A stretch of 64,000 nt of DNA from Herbidospora sakaeratensis (GCF_001570525.1 NZ_BBXC01000008.1:461841-525840); one strand, 5' to 3'. Shown: positions 56,053 through 64,000, numbered from the stretch's first letter. The notes: generated by a model not told the origin, from the sequence alone. Program-made: numbers and translations.

Positions 56053-57855
56053 GTGCCCGGATGGAAGACGGCGGTGAGCCTGATCGCGGCTTCCGTCACG
56101 CTCATGGGACTTTCAGCGCCCGCGTCCGCACGGGCGCGGGCGGACATGGAGGAGCGACCCTGTCCCGTCGCCGTGCCCGCGGGCACCACGTGCGGCTATC
56201 TGCTGGTCCCCGAGCGGCGCGACGCCTACCAGAGCGACACGATCAAGGTCGGCTACGCGATCCGCAAGGCGGCGAATCCGGTCGGCGAGCCGGTCGTCTT
56301 CATGAGCGGCGGCCCGGGTTCGGCGTCGATCCCGCTGACCGAGCTGATCACCTCGATCGCGCCCGACCGCGACGTCGTGGTCATCGAGCAGCGCGGCGGG
56401 CGATGGTCCGAGCCGCGCCTGGAATGCCCTGAGATCGTCGACGGCGTCCTGAAGGACCTCGCGCCCCCCGCCGCCGTCGCGGCGAGCCCCAGCCCCCCGC
56501 CGGTCACGATGCCGATCACGGCCACGCCCGCGCCCGCCCCCAACGGGGCGATGGGCCTGGCGGCCCGCACGTGCAAGGCGCGGCTGACGGTGGACCTGCG
56601 GGGCTACCGCACCCAGGAGATCGCCGCCGACGTGGTCGAGCTGCGCCGCTCGCTCGGCTACGACAAGTGGACCCTGTTCGGCGTCAGCTACTCCACCCGC
56701 GCGATGCTGCTGGCCGCCGCGATGGACCCCGACGGCGCCAGGTCGCTGGTGCTCGACTCCTACCTGCCCGAGCGCCTCCCCTGGTACGACCAGGCGATGG
56801 GCGCCCTGCGGAGCACCCTCGACCGCCTAGGCGTGACCGCCCGGTTCGACGTGGCGGTGCGGAACATCAACGCCAATCCGGTCACCCTCGCCACCCGCGA
56901 CCCGCTCACCCGCCGCCGCGTCATGGTCCGGCTCACCGGCGACGACGTCGCCACCCTGCTGGCGGAGTCGTTCGCCGACCCCGAGGCGGTGCCGATCCTG
57001 CCGGCGCTGGTCGAGGGCCTGGCCGGCGGCCACACCGACCTGCTGCAGCCGCTCGTCGACGCCGCGGGCGGCGCGCTGACCAGCCACGAGTGGGGCCTCT
57101 ACTACGCCGTGCAGTGCCAGGACGAGACGCCCGCCAACACCTTCGCCGACCGCCGCCTGTTCACCGCCGACAACGACGCGACGGTGTGCGCGGAGTGGCG
57201 GCTGCCCCCCTCGGGCGAGGAGGGCGCGATCACCCAGGCGCCGGTCCTGATCCTGGCCGGCCAGGACGACCCCATCACCCCCTCTGCGGCGGCGGCCCAG
57301 GCGACCGAGAACCTGCCGGGCGCGCGGTTCCAGGAGTTCGCCGGCGTCGGCCACGGGGTGTTCCTCAGCAGCGACTGCGGCCGCCGGACGATCACCGCGT
57401 TCCTGGCCGACCCGGCCGCGCCGGCGCCCTGCGACGCCGCCGTCGCCCCCCGGGCGATGATCGACCCGGGCTCGGTGCACTTCACCGGGGCCGCCTACAC
57501 GGCCGTGGGGGCGCCGTGGGTGCTGGCGCCGCTCGGCGCCTTCGCGCTGCTGTCGCTCCTCCAGGTCGTCGGCGGCGGGCTCACGGTGCGGCGCGACGGG
57601 CTGCTGACCCTGCTGGCCGGGATCGCCGGCGTGCTCTTCTGCGCGGTGGCGGCCTGGAGCGTGCTGACGGTGGACGACGAGGTGTCCTTCGCCGTCGGCA
57701 TCCCGCCGATCATCTTCTGGACGAGCCCCCTGGCGGTCGTGTCGGCGGGCCTGTCGGTCGTGGCGGCCTTCCGGGAGCGCGCGCCGGGCGTGCTCATCCT
57801 GCCCGCGGCGACCGGACTCGTCTTCGCCGCCTGGCTCGTCGGATGGGTTCTCTGA
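56053..57855 (+). CDS. Exported alpha/beta-hydrolase with C-terminal membrane helices
   Basis: The 600-residue protein has a signal peptide (AVSLIAASVTLMGLSAPASARA). Its alpha/beta-hydrolase fold is similar to tripeptidyl-aminopeptidase-like (TAP/SlpD) enzymes: PVVFMSGGPGSASIPL, VVIEQRGGRWSEP, GVSYST with the nucleophile Ser, ILAGQDDPITP with the acid Asp, and FAGVGHGVF with the His. The nucleophile elbow is G-X-S-X-S rather than the usual G-X-S-X-G. After residue ~480 come three membrane helices, which the secreted relatives lack. It probably acts outside the cell while anchored. GTG 56053 is used. It is not clearly linked to the xylan genes. Confidence 0.85.
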   Translation: MPGWKTAVSLIAASVTLMGLSAPASARARADMEERPCPVAVPAGTTCGYLLVPERRDAYQSDTIKVGYAIRKAANPVGEPVVFMSGGPGSASIPLTELITSIAPDRDVVVIEQRGGRWSEPRLECPEIVDGVLKDLAPPAAVAASPSPPPVTMPITATPAPAPNGAMGLAARTCKARLTVDLRGYRTQEIAADVVELRRSLGYDKWTLFGVSYSTRAMLLAAAMDPDGARSLVLDSYLPERLPWYDQAMGALRSTLDRLGVTARFDVAVRNINANPVTLATRDPLTRRRVMVRLTGDDVATLLAESFADPEAVPILPALVEGLAGGHTDLLQPLVDAAGGALTSHEWGLYYAVQCQDETPANTFADRRLFTADNDATVCAEWRLPPSGEEGAITQAPVLILAGQDDPITPSAAAAQATENLPGARFQEFAGVGHGVFLSSDCGRRTITAFLADPAAPAPCDAAVAPRAMIDPGSVHFTGAAYTAVGAPWVLAPLGAFALLSLLQVVGGGLTVRRDGLLTLLAGIAGVLFCAVAAWSVLTVDDEVSFAVGIPPIIFWTSPLAVVSAGLSVVAAFRERAPGVLILPAATGLVFAAWLVGWVL

Positions 57856-57913
57856 CTCTTTTCCGACTCACGGCGTTGACGAGCGCCGTGTGCAGCCTTT
57901 ACGTTACCCGCAA

Positions 57914-57946
57914 CGAAAAGTCTCGGTAATCTTTTGAAACTTTCGG
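57914..57946. promoter_or_regulatory. LacI-type operators ahead of the Gfo/Idh operon
   Basis: GAAACTTTCGG (57936-57946) matches the element seen at the hydrolase promoter read on the other strand, and CGAAAAGTCTCGG (57914-57926) is a weaker copy. They lie about 150 bp before the Gfo/Idh start and tie that operon to the xylan regulon. Confidence 0.5.
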
Positions 57947-58001
57947 TAACCGGGTTTCCGAACGTCTCGACGTCGTCCGGACGGAACCCCGGTCCTGATC
58001 G

Positions 58002-58069
58002 CTCACGACGCTCGTCGTGAGGTGAGACGCCCGCGCGGGCGCCCCTGGGAGCGTGGGCGCCCGCGCGGG
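58002..58069 (+). other. Two hairpins in the leader of the Gfo/Idh operon
   Basis: A 9-bp dyad CTCACGACG / CGTCGTGAG (58002-58021) is followed by a perfect 15-bp stem, CCCGCGCGGGCGCCC (58030-58044) with its partner (58055-58069), around a 10-base loop. The second ends 23 bp before the start codon and after the operators, so it is in the leader if transcription starts near them. Confidence 0.65.
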
Positions 58070-58092
58070 TCACAACTGGAAGGGATGGCCGG

Positions 58093-59127
58093 ATGATCCG
58101 GGTCGCCGTCGTCGGGACCGGCGGGATCGCCGGCGCATGCCATCTTCCGGCGCTGCGGGCGGAGGCCCATCGCGCCGAGGTGGTCGCGGTCGCCGACGTG
58201 GACCTGGGCCGGGCCTGGCGGTTCGCCCGCGAGCACGGCGTGCCGCACGCCTATTCGTCGGTGTCGGAGCTGCTCCAGCGGGCCCGTCCCGACCTGGTGC
58301 ACCTGTGCACGCCGCCCGGGATGCACGCCGTCCAGGCGATCGAGTGTCTCAAATCGGGCGCTTGGGTGTGGATCGAGAAGCCCGCATGTCGTTCACTTGC
58401 GGAGTGGGACGCCATCACCGCCGCCGAGGGGCCCGGCTACGCCTCCGTGGTCTCGCAGCACCGCTTCGGCTCCGGCGCCCTCCACCTGAAGGAGATCGCG
58501 CCCCTGCTGGGCCGCCCGCTGGTCGCCCAGTGCGTGACGACCTGGTTCCGCGACCACGACTACTTCACGGTCCCGTGGCGGGGCCGGTTCCGGACCGAGG
58601 GCGGCGGCCCGACGGTCGGCCACGCGATCCATCAGATCGACGTGATGCTCTCGATCCTGGGCGACTGGGCCGAGGTGAGCGCGACGACCGCGACCCTCGA
58701 CCGCGACGTCGAGTACGAGGACGTCGCCATGGCCACGGTCCGTTTCACCACCGGCGCGCTGGCCTCCGTCGTGACCAGCCTGCTGTCGCGGCGCGAGGAG
58801 AGCTACCTGCGCTTCGACTTCACCGGCGCGACCGTGGAACTCCGTCACCTGTACGGCTACCGCAACGAGAACTGGACCGCCACGACCGACCTGTGGAGTC
58901 CGCCCGACGACCGCCCCAGCTCCCACGCGGCCCAGCTGAGCGCGCTGCTCGACGCCTACCAGAAGGACGAGCGCCCGCCCATGAGCGCCCGCCAGGGCCG
59001 CCAGGCCCTGGAGCTGGCGACCGGCATCTACGCCTCGGCCCACCGCCGGCGCCCGGTGACCCGCGCCGAACTGACCCCCGACGACCCCTTCTACCACCGG
59101 CTGGACGGCGGTGCATGGACGAGCTGA
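58093..59127 (+). CDS. Gfo/Idh/MocA family oxidoreductase
   Basis: The 344-residue protein has an N-terminal Rossmann loop (IRVAVVGTGGIAGACHLPAL) and the conserved WIEKPAC (the EKP motif). The C-terminal sheet holds EGGGPTVGHAIHQIDVMLSILGD, where the active-site His is expected. It should be an NAD(P)-dependent sugar or inositol dehydrogenase acting inside the cell. SD-like GGAAGGGATGG precedes ATG 58093. It is the first gene of a three-gene overlapping operon with a PmoA-like protein and a cupin protein. Confidence 0.92.
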   Translation: MIRVAVVGTGGIAGACHLPALRAEAHRAEVVAVADVDLGRAWRFAREHGVPHAYSSVSELLQRARPDLVHLCTPPGMHAVQAIECLKSGAWVWIEKPACRSLAEWDAITAAEGPGYASVVSQHRFGSGALHLKEIAPLLGRPLVAQCVTTWFRDHDYFTVPWRGRFRTEGGGPTVGHAIHQIDVMLSILGDWAEVSATTATLDRDVEYEDVAMATVRFTTGALASVVTSLLSRREESYLRFDFTGATVELRHLYGYRNENWTATTDLWSPPDDRPSSHAAQLSALLDAYQKDERPPMSARQGRQALELATGIYASAHRRRPVTRAELTPDDPFYHRLDGGAWTS

Positions 59128-59954
59128 TCTACGACGAACGCGGCGTGGAGATCCTGCGCTACGTCTACGACGACCGCGCCTCCGACGTCTTCGAGTCGCC
59201 CAAGCCCTACTTCCACCCGATCAGGACGCTCGACGGCGATCTGGTAAGCGCCTTCCGCCCGCACGACCACCGGTGGCACAAGGGCCTGGCCATGACGGTC
59301 TCCGACCTGTCGGGGCAGAACTTCTGGGGCGGCGGCACCTACGTCCGCGAGAGGGCGGGCTACGTCGACCTGCCCAACACCGGCACGATCCGGCACGACG
59401 GCTTCGAGCGCCCGGGCGTCCAGCGGCTCAGCTGGCACACCCGGGACGGCGAGCACTGGATCGACGAGCTGCGCGAGTTCCGGGTGACCGACGTCGAGGA
59501 CGACTCGTGGGCGCTGGAGTTCGCCACGACGCTCCGCAACGTCCGGGGGGCCGATCTGGTGTTCGGCAGCCCGAGCACCAACGGCCGCCCGATGGCGGGC
59601 TACTGCGGCCTGTTCTGGCGCGGCCCGCGCTCCTTCGAGCACGGTGAGGTGCTCGCCGAGACGGGTGAGGGCCCGGAGATGATGGGCCGCACCTCCCGGT
59701 GGCTGGCCTACGCCGGCCGCCACGACGGCGTCGACCGGTCGTCGACGCTGCTCTTCCAGTCCCCCGTCCCGGTGACGTGGTTCGTGCGGACGACGCCGTT
59801 CGCGGCGGTCAACCCCTCGATCGCGTTCGACGAGATTGTTAACCTGCCGCCTGGAGAGAGCATGCGGCTTGGCTACCGCGTCGTCGTCTGCTCGGGGGCC
59901 TGGGACCGGTCCCGGCTGGTCGCGTACGTTAAGGAGCACGCATGTTCGGCATAG
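59115..59954 (+). CDS. PmoA-like family protein (DUF6807)
   Basis: The 279-residue protein shows YFHPIRTLDGDLVSAFRPHDHRWHKGLAMTVSDLSGQNFWGGGTYV and a later GYCGLFWRGPRSF, the pattern of the PmoA family. The members occur with Gfo/Idh oxidoreductases in sugar-degradation clusters and have no proven activity (the name comes from an old gene label, not methane oxidation). ATG 59115 overlaps the end of the Gfo/Idh gene by 13 bp, and the end overlaps the cupin gene by 13 bp. Confidence 0.85.
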   Translation: MDELIYDERGVEILRYVYDDRASDVFESPKPYFHPIRTLDGDLVSAFRPHDHRWHKGLAMTVSDLSGQNFWGGGTYVRERAGYVDLPNTGTIRHDGFERPGVQRLSWHTRDGEHWIDELREFRVTDVEDDSWALEFATTLRNVRGADLVFGSPSTNGRPMAGYCGLFWRGPRSFEHGEVLAETGEGPEMMGRTSRWLAYAGRHDGVDRSSTLLFQSPVPVTWFVRTTPFAAVNPSIAFDEIVNLPPGESMRLGYRVVVCSGAWDRSRLVAYVKEHACSA

Positions 59955-60580
59955 GCGTCACCGCCCTGAGTGTCTACGACTGGCCCGGGGCCGACGGCAG
60001 GTGCGGGGGCTCCCCCCACCTGCACACGTTGTGCGCCGAGGCCTACGTCGTGGTGGCGGGCAGCGGGTCGGTGCAGACCCTGACCTGGGAGGGCTACCAC
60101 GAGACCCCGCTCGTGCCGGGGGCGGTGGTGTGGTTCACGCCGGGCACCGTGCACCGGCTGGTGAACGACGGCGGGTTGAAGATCGTGGTGGTGATGCAGA
60201 ACAGCGGGCTGCCCGAGGCGGGCGACGCGGTGTTCACCTTCCCCAACGCGGTGCTGAGCGGCGACTACAACCGGGCCGCCGGCATGGCTCCCCGCTGGCG
60301 GCGCGATCTGGCTTTAGAGGGTTTCCGGCAGCTCAAGGAGGCGGGCCGGCCCGGCTTCGAGAAGTTCCTGGAGCACGCCGTGCGGATCGTCGGCGACCGG
60401 CTCGACGACTTCGAGGACCTGTGGCGCGAGGGCCCGCTCAAGGCCGTCGAGGACACCGAGAAGCAGCTGGCGTCGCTGCGCCGGGGCGACTACGACTACC
60501 TGCGCGAGGCCCGCATCCAGGAGGCGTCGGGCGAGCCGCGTGACGGCATGTGCGGCCACCTGTTCACCTATCCCGGATAA
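59942..60580 (+). CDS. Cupin domain protein
   Basis: The 212-residue product has a cupin barrel with GGSPHLHTLCAEAYVVVAGSGSVQTLTWEGYHETPLVPGAVVWFTPGTVHRLVN (HxH...E...G and the second-motif His), so a metal site is likely. It then has a helical C-terminal half (GFRQLKEAGRPGFEKFLEHAVRIVGDRLDDFEDLWREG) of unknown role. Isomerase or sugar-binding activity is plausible by context. AAGGAG precedes ATG 59942. It is the last gene of the operon. Confidence 0.85.
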   Translation: MFGIGVTALSVYDWPGADGRCGGSPHLHTLCAEAYVVVAGSGSVQTLTWEGYHETPLVPGAVVWFTPGTVHRLVNDGGLKIVVVMQNSGLPEAGDAVFTFPNAVLSGDYNRAAGMAPRWRRDLALEGFRQLKEAGRPGFEKFLEHAVRIVGDRLDDFEDLWREGPLKAVEDTEKQLASLRRGDYDYLREARIQEASGEPRDGMCGHLFTYPG

Positions 60581-60638
60581 GCGCGGCTTAAGAGCGGCTT
60601 AAAGCAGTACTATCAGTAAACTTTCTTAAAAGAAGACA

Positions 60639-60667
60639 TTGACTCACCTGATCACGCGGCTTAGGTT
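60639..60667 (+). promoter_or_regulatory. Housekeeping-type promoter for copCD
   Basis: TTGACT (60639-60644) and TAGGTT (60662-60667) are separated by 17 bp, close to the primary-sigma consensus of actinomycetes. Transcription would begin near 60674, giving a leader of about 88 bases before the copC-like start. Confidence 0.7.
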
Positions 60668-60707
60668 CACGGTCATCGGGGCGGAACGACTCTGCCCGCC
60701 GAGGCGT

Positions 60708-60745
60708 CCGGGCCGCGTGAGAAAGGTGACGCTCACGCGGCCCGG
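60708..60745 (+). promoter_or_regulatory. Leader hairpin ahead of the CopC-like gene
   Basis: Perfect 14-bp arms CCGGGCCGCGTGAG (60708-60721) and its complement (60732-60745) enclose a 10-base loop. It lies between the promoter and GTG 60762. No U-tract follows. It may affect translation or transcript stability. Confidence 0.55.
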
Positions 60746-60761
60746 GCTTACCCTGCCAATC

Positions 60762-61331
60762 GTGCGATTTCTCACCGTCCCGCTGGTGCTCCTGGCGGCC
60801 CTGCTGCTGCCGCTCCCGGCGTCGGCCCACAACGTCCTGAAGGGCAGCGACCCCGCCGACGGCGCGACCGTCTCCCGGCTCGACCGGGTCACGCTGACCT
60901 TCGACCAGCCGGTCCGCCCCGACTTCGCCAAACTCGCGCTGACGGGCCCCGACGGCGGGCGTTACGAGGCCGGCCTGACGGTCCGCGACGAGGTCGTGAC
61001 CGCGACGGTGAAACCCCTTCCCTCCGGGGGCGTGTACGTCATCGGCTGGCAGATCGTCTCCAACGACGGCCACCCGGTGACCGGGACGATCCGGTTCACG
61101 TACACCCCGAATGGAGCCGGCACCCCGACGGGGGCCGCGGCGACGCTGGCGCCCGCGCCCGGCGCGGTGGCCGCCCCGATCCCGGCCGCCTCGGGCGGCG
61201 GCTGGGTCTGGGGCCTGCTGGTCTTCGCCCTGCTGCTGCTGGCCCTGTCGACCTGGGTGCTGCACCGCCACGAGTCGCGCCCGCGCCGCGCCGGCTCGAC
61301 GCCCCCCGCCCACGACCGGACCCTCGCATGA
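60762..61331 (+). CDS. CopC-like copper resistance protein
   Basis: The 189-residue protein has a signal peptide (VRFLTVPLVLLAALLLPLPASA) directly followed by HNVLKGSDPADGATVSRLDRVTLTFDQPV, the CopC/YcnJ beta-barrel with the N-terminal copper-binding His. YVIGWQIVSNDGHPVTGTIRFTY carries the later Asp-Gly-His motif. A membrane helix near the C-terminus anchors it. GTG 60762 is chosen because it places the signal peptide correctly; GTG 60717 is in frame but would be inside the leader hairpin. It is coupled to the CopD gene by ATGA overlap. Confidence 0.9.
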   Translation: MRFLTVPLVLLAALLLPLPASAHNVLKGSDPADGATVSRLDRVTLTFDQPVRPDFAKLALTGPDGGRYEAGLTVRDEVVTATVKPLPSGGVYVIGWQIVSNDGHPVTGTIRFTYTPNGAGTPTGAAATLAPAPGAVAAPIPAASGGGWVWGLLVFALLLLALSTWVLHRHESRPRRAGSTPPAHDRTLA

Positions 61332-62350
61332 CCCTGCTCGCCTCCCGTCCCGCCGCCGTCGACCGGCGGCTGCGCGCCCTCCCCCTGGCGGGGCTGATCG
61401 GCGCCGGACTGACCGCCGTCGTGGTGGCCACGTGGGCCACCCTCCCCGAACCGCCCTTCGGGCTGCCCACAGCGGGCCCCTGGGTCGAGTTCGGGCTGCC
61501 GGTGGCCCGATTGGTCCTGGATGTCGCCGCGCTCGTCACCGTCGGTCTCAGCCTCTTGCCGAAGCTGCTCGGGTTCGACCATCCCGAGGCCACCGAACCG
61601 GCGGCCTCGCGGGCGCGGCGGTGGGCGGTCTACTCGGCCGTCGTGTGGGCGTTCGCGGCGCTCGTCTCGACGTTGCTGAGCGCCGCCGAGGTGATGCCCG
61701 ACCGGTTCCCCGACGTCCCGCTGTTCGTCGACGCGATCGGCTCGGGGCAGGGGCTCGTGGTGAGCGCGGCGGCGGCCACGCTGAGCGCGGCCATCGGCAT
61801 GTTCGCCGTCAGGTTCGGCGAGAAGGTGCCCGCCGAGCTGCGGGTCGGCGCGGCCGTGTTCGGGCTGCTGCCGCTGCCGGTGACCGGGCACGCCACGAAC
61901 TGGTACTGGCACGACCTGAGCATGGTCGCGATGGAGCTGCACGTCATCGGCGCGGCCCTGTGGACCGGCGGGCTGCTGGCGGTGGCGCTGCTGCTGGCCG
62001 CCGACCGCGAACTGCTCGGCCGCACGCTGCCGCGGTTCTCACGGCTGGCCACCTGGGCGCTGCTCGTGGTCGCCGCGTCGGGCCTGTTCAGCGGGATCGT
62101 GGAGCTGCTGCTCTCCCCCGCCGTGCCGTTCCCCGCCTCGCTGGTGACGACCGACTACGGCGTGCTGGTGCTCGTGAAGGGCCTGCTGGCCGGGGTGATC
62201 GCCCTGCTGGGCGCCAACATCCGGTTCCGGCTGCTGCCCGGGGTGGTCGCCCGCCGCCCGACCGCGTTCGCGGCCTGGGCGGCGGTCGAGCTGACCGTGC
62301 TGGGCCTCGCCTACGGCGTGGCCGTCGTCATCACGCGGACGGGCGGCTGA
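61328..62350 (+). CDS. CopD-like copper transport membrane protein
   Basis: The 340-residue product has eight or so membrane helices and the conserved GHATNWYWHDLSMVAMELHVIGAALWTGGLLAVALLLA, with the His residues thought to carry copper through the membrane, as in CopD/PcoD. It works with CopC at the cell surface. ATG 61328 overlaps the CopC stop. The 3' end overlaps the convergent membrane-protein gene by 20 bp. Confidence 0.9.
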   Translation: MTLLASRPAAVDRRLRALPLAGLIGAGLTAVVVATWATLPEPPFGLPTAGPWVEFGLPVARLVLDVAALVTVGLSLLPKLLGFDHPEATEPAASRARRWAVYSAVVWAFAALVSTLLSAAEVMPDRFPDVPLFVDAIGSGQGLVVSAAAATLSAAIGMFAVRFGEKVPAELRVGAAVFGLLPLPVTGHATNWYWHDLSMVAMELHVIGAALWTGGLLAVALLLAADRELLGRTLPRFSRLATWALLVVAASGLFSGIVELLLSPAVPFPASLVTTDYGVLVLVKGLLAGVIALLGANIRFRLLPGVVARRPTAFAAWAAVELTVLGLAYGVAVVITRTGG

Positions 62351-63479
62351 TCCGCCGGCCCACGAGCTCGACGACGAGCCACGCCACCGCGAGCCCGCCG
62401 ATCGCGTAGGGCCACGCCCAGGGGGCGTACGGCGGCGCGACCAGGTAGGCGTCCTGGAGCCAGAGCCCGCCGAACACGCCCCCGGTGACGAGCAGCGCCC
62501 CCACGGCCACCCGCGCGTAGAGCACGGGCACCAGGAACGCCAGGTCGACGCAGATCGCCCCGAGGAGCAGGAAGAACGGGATCGCCGAACCCGGGAAGCC
62601 GACGCCGACGAGCAGCGGCCAGATCACCATCCGGAAGGCCAGGTATCCGGCCGCGATGAAGGTGGCGGTGAACCGGTGGCGGGTCGCCAGCCGCGCCGCC
62701 ACCAGGATCGCCATCCCGACGATCACCGCCCAGAGCGAGTAGACCTGGTCGGGCACCGGCAGCGCGAAGTTCTGCACCGCGATCGTGTCGACCGGCCGCT
62801 CGAGCTGGGCGGCGGCGAAGTTCAGCAGTTCCGTGTCGGCCTCGGGCTCACCGCGCAACCAGGCGGCGAGGCCCAGCACGCCGTACTCCTGGTGCTCGCT
62901 CGGGAAGATCGCGTTCTCCAGGAAGAAGCCGAAGAACGCCGCCAGCACGACGGTCCGCCGCCGGCCCGGGGCCGCGCCGACGTACCAGCCCCGGATCACT
63001 CCGGCGATCATGAACGCGGTGCCGATGAACAACAACGCGTGCGACGGGCTCCACGCGGTGACGTCGAGGCCGTTGATCCGGTGGTTGATCAGGTCGAGCG
63101 GGACGGCCACCAGGAAGGTGCCGGTCCCCCACAGGATCAGCCGCTGGGCCGCCTTGTCGACGCCGTAGCCGGTGTACCAGTGCACGATCGTCAGGCCGAC
63201 CACGATCATCGTGCCGACCGTGTTGATCAGATGGGGCGGCGCGAGATCGTCGCGCAACCAGCGGAAATGCCACGACACGTCCCAGGACGCGCCGAGCACT
63301 TTGAGGCAGAACGCCACGATCCAGGCCGTGTAGAGCACCCGGAAGAGGTCGGGGGGCGTCGGGCGGCCGGGCAGGCCACGCGACCAGAGGGGCAGGCCCC
63401 AGGCCACGACCTGGCGGGGCACCCGCGTGAGCATCGTTCCAGTCACCACGCGCGAAATGATGCCGTTCCCTTTACTCAC
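62331..63479 (-). CDS. Polytopic membrane protein, unknown function
   Basis: The 382-residue product has about ten membrane helices and conserved-looking WDVSWHFRWLRDDLAPPHLINTVG, INHRINGLDVTAWSPSHALLFIG and AIFPSEHQEYGVLG. The His/Asp-rich loops suggest a metal or quinone site. I know no function for this pattern. It lies next to the copper genes on the opposite strand and might be functionally linked. GTG 63479 is given; ATG 63434 would be 15 residues shorter, and neither has a good SD. Confidence 0.75.
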   Translation of the reverse strand: MSKGNGIISRVVTGTMLTRVPRQVVAWGLPLWSRGLPGRPTPPDLFRVLYTAWIVAFCLKVLGASWDVSWHFRWLRDDLAPPHLINTVGTMIVVGLTIVHWYTGYGVDKAAQRLILWGTGTFLVAVPLDLINHRINGLDVTAWSPSHALLFIGTAFMIAGVIRGWYVGAAPGRRRTVVLAAFFGFFLENAIFPSEHQEYGVLGLAAWLRGEPEADTELLNFAAAQLERPVDTIAVQNFALPVPDQVYSLWAVIVGMAILVAARLATRHRFTATFIAAGYLAFRMVIWPLLVGVGFPGSAIPFFLLLGAICVDLAFLVPVLYARVAVGALLVTGGVFGGLWLQDAYLVAPPYAPWAWPYAIGGLAVAWLVVELVGRRISRPSA

Positions 63480-63506
63480 GGCGCAATCAAGAGATGAGGT
63501 AGCTCA

Positions 63507-64000
63507 ATGGACCTCGATCGCAAAGCCGCCCTTCTCGGCGGGCAGGACATGTGGACGCTCCCCGCCGCGCCCGAGATCGGCCTGCCGTCGCTGGTGACCT
63601 CGGACGGCCCGATCGGGGTGCGCGGCGCCCGCTGGATGGCCGGCGACCCGGCCGTCGCGCTGCCCTCGCCGACCGCCCTCGCCGCCACCTGGGACGTCTC
63701 GCTCGCCCGCCGCGTGGGCGAACTGCTGGCCGCCGAGTGCCGCCGCAAGGGCGTGCACGTGCTGCTCGCGCCGACGGTCAACCTGCACCGCACCCCCGTG
63801 GGCGGCCGCCACTTCGAGTGCTTCTCTGAGGACCCGCTGCTGACCGGGGAGATCGGGGCGGCGTACGTGGCCGGGGTGCAGTCGGGCGGGGTCGGCGTGA
63901 CGGTGAAGCACTTCGTGGCCAACGACTCGGAGACCGACCGGATGAGCGTGGACGTCCGGGTCGACGAGCGCACCCTCCGCGAGCTCTACCTGGCCCCCTT
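63507..64000 (+). CDS. GH3 family glycosidase, N-terminal part (runs off the right edge)
   Basis: Only about 164 residues are visible: MDLDRKAALLGGQDMWTLPA, VTSDGPIGVRGARW, LLAPTVNLHRTPVGGRHFECFSEDPLLTGEIGAAYV and VTVKHFVANDSETDR, the typical N-terminal domain of GH3 beta-glucosidases/xylosidases. The catalytic Asp and the second domain are beyond 64000. GAGGT precedes ATG 63507. No signal peptide, so cytoplasmic. It fits the polysaccharide-utilisation theme of this end of the window. Confidence 0.92.
   Translation, partial: MDLDRKAALLGGQDMWTLPAAPEIGLPSLVTSDGPIGVRGARWMAGDPAVALPSPTALAATWDVSLARRVGELLAAECRRKGVHVLLAPTVNLHRTPVGGRHFECFSEDPLLTGEIGAAYVAGVQSGGVGVTVKHFVANDSETDRMSVDVRVDERTLRELYLAP

Noticed and set aside
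59115-59954. Particulate methane monooxygenase subunit A
   Set aside because: The family nickname is PmoA, but the sequence is soluble, lacks membrane helices and copper ligands of methane monooxygenase, and sits in a sugar-utilisation operon.

Overview
The window is 64 kb of very GC-rich, densely packed DNA with frequent GTG starts, ATGA/GTGA start-stop overlaps and actinobacterial gene families: a SepH-type septation protein, F420-type oxidoreductase, MsiK-dependent sugar ABC transporter, SoxR with a non-enteric gene context, and an rnpB of class A. Proteins and gene order suggest a filamentous actinomycete, most likely of the Streptosporangiales type. That placement is inference, not a database result. 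It looks like ordinary chromosome with a few accessory islands. No tRNA, rRNA, CRISPR array, insertion sequence or attachment site was seen.

Layout. 1-10.3 kb: end of a SepH-like gene, two PH-domain membrane proteins, a PEBP lipoprotein, a proline-rich membrane protein, a SulP transporter fused to carbonic anhydrase, an epimerase, a sigma-like membrane-anchored protein and a small Cys-rich protein. 10.3-17.5 kb: cupin/MarR pair; soxR divergent from an FMN reductase and a monooxygenase-deazaflavin reductase fusion, with a clear SoxR box between them; an AlkC-like protein; a lipoprotein; and a two-component operon led by a 38-residue membrane peptide.

17.5-19.6 kb is the most unusual island. 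It holds a decayed dehydrogenase, then a 104-residue peptide carrying seven consecutive Phe-X-Asp units at a period of four, then a radical SAM/SPASM enzyme, closed by two tandem hairpins. I read this as a probable three-residue-cyclophane (triceptide-like) RiPP locus. 20.3-24.2 kb holds rnpB and the conserved Nif3 / zinc-ribbon / RNase H-phosphatase operon.

24.2-45.5 kb: a Baeyer-Villiger-like monooxygenase, a coupled M19-M20-GNAT peptide-degradation operon, a nuclease-NACHT gene that looks like a phage-defence protein, a CoA ligase, an orphan sensor kinase and a TetR regulator. A six-gene overlapping catabolic operon follows (amidohydrolase, EamA permease, acyl-CoA dehydrogenase, TPP decarboxylase-like enzyme, amino-acid dehydrogenase, ADP-forming CoA ligase), divergent from an S9 peptidase.

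45.5-64 kb is a plant-polysaccharide (xylan) utilisation region. A GH5-GH10-GH43 operon, a LacI regulator, a BxlEFG-like ABC importer without its own ATPase, and a Gfo/Idh-PmoA-cupin operon share CGAAA-N-TTTCG operator-like sites. A CebR-like box lies between the hydrolases and the regulator. A CopC/CopD pair and the start of a GH3 glycosidase end the window.
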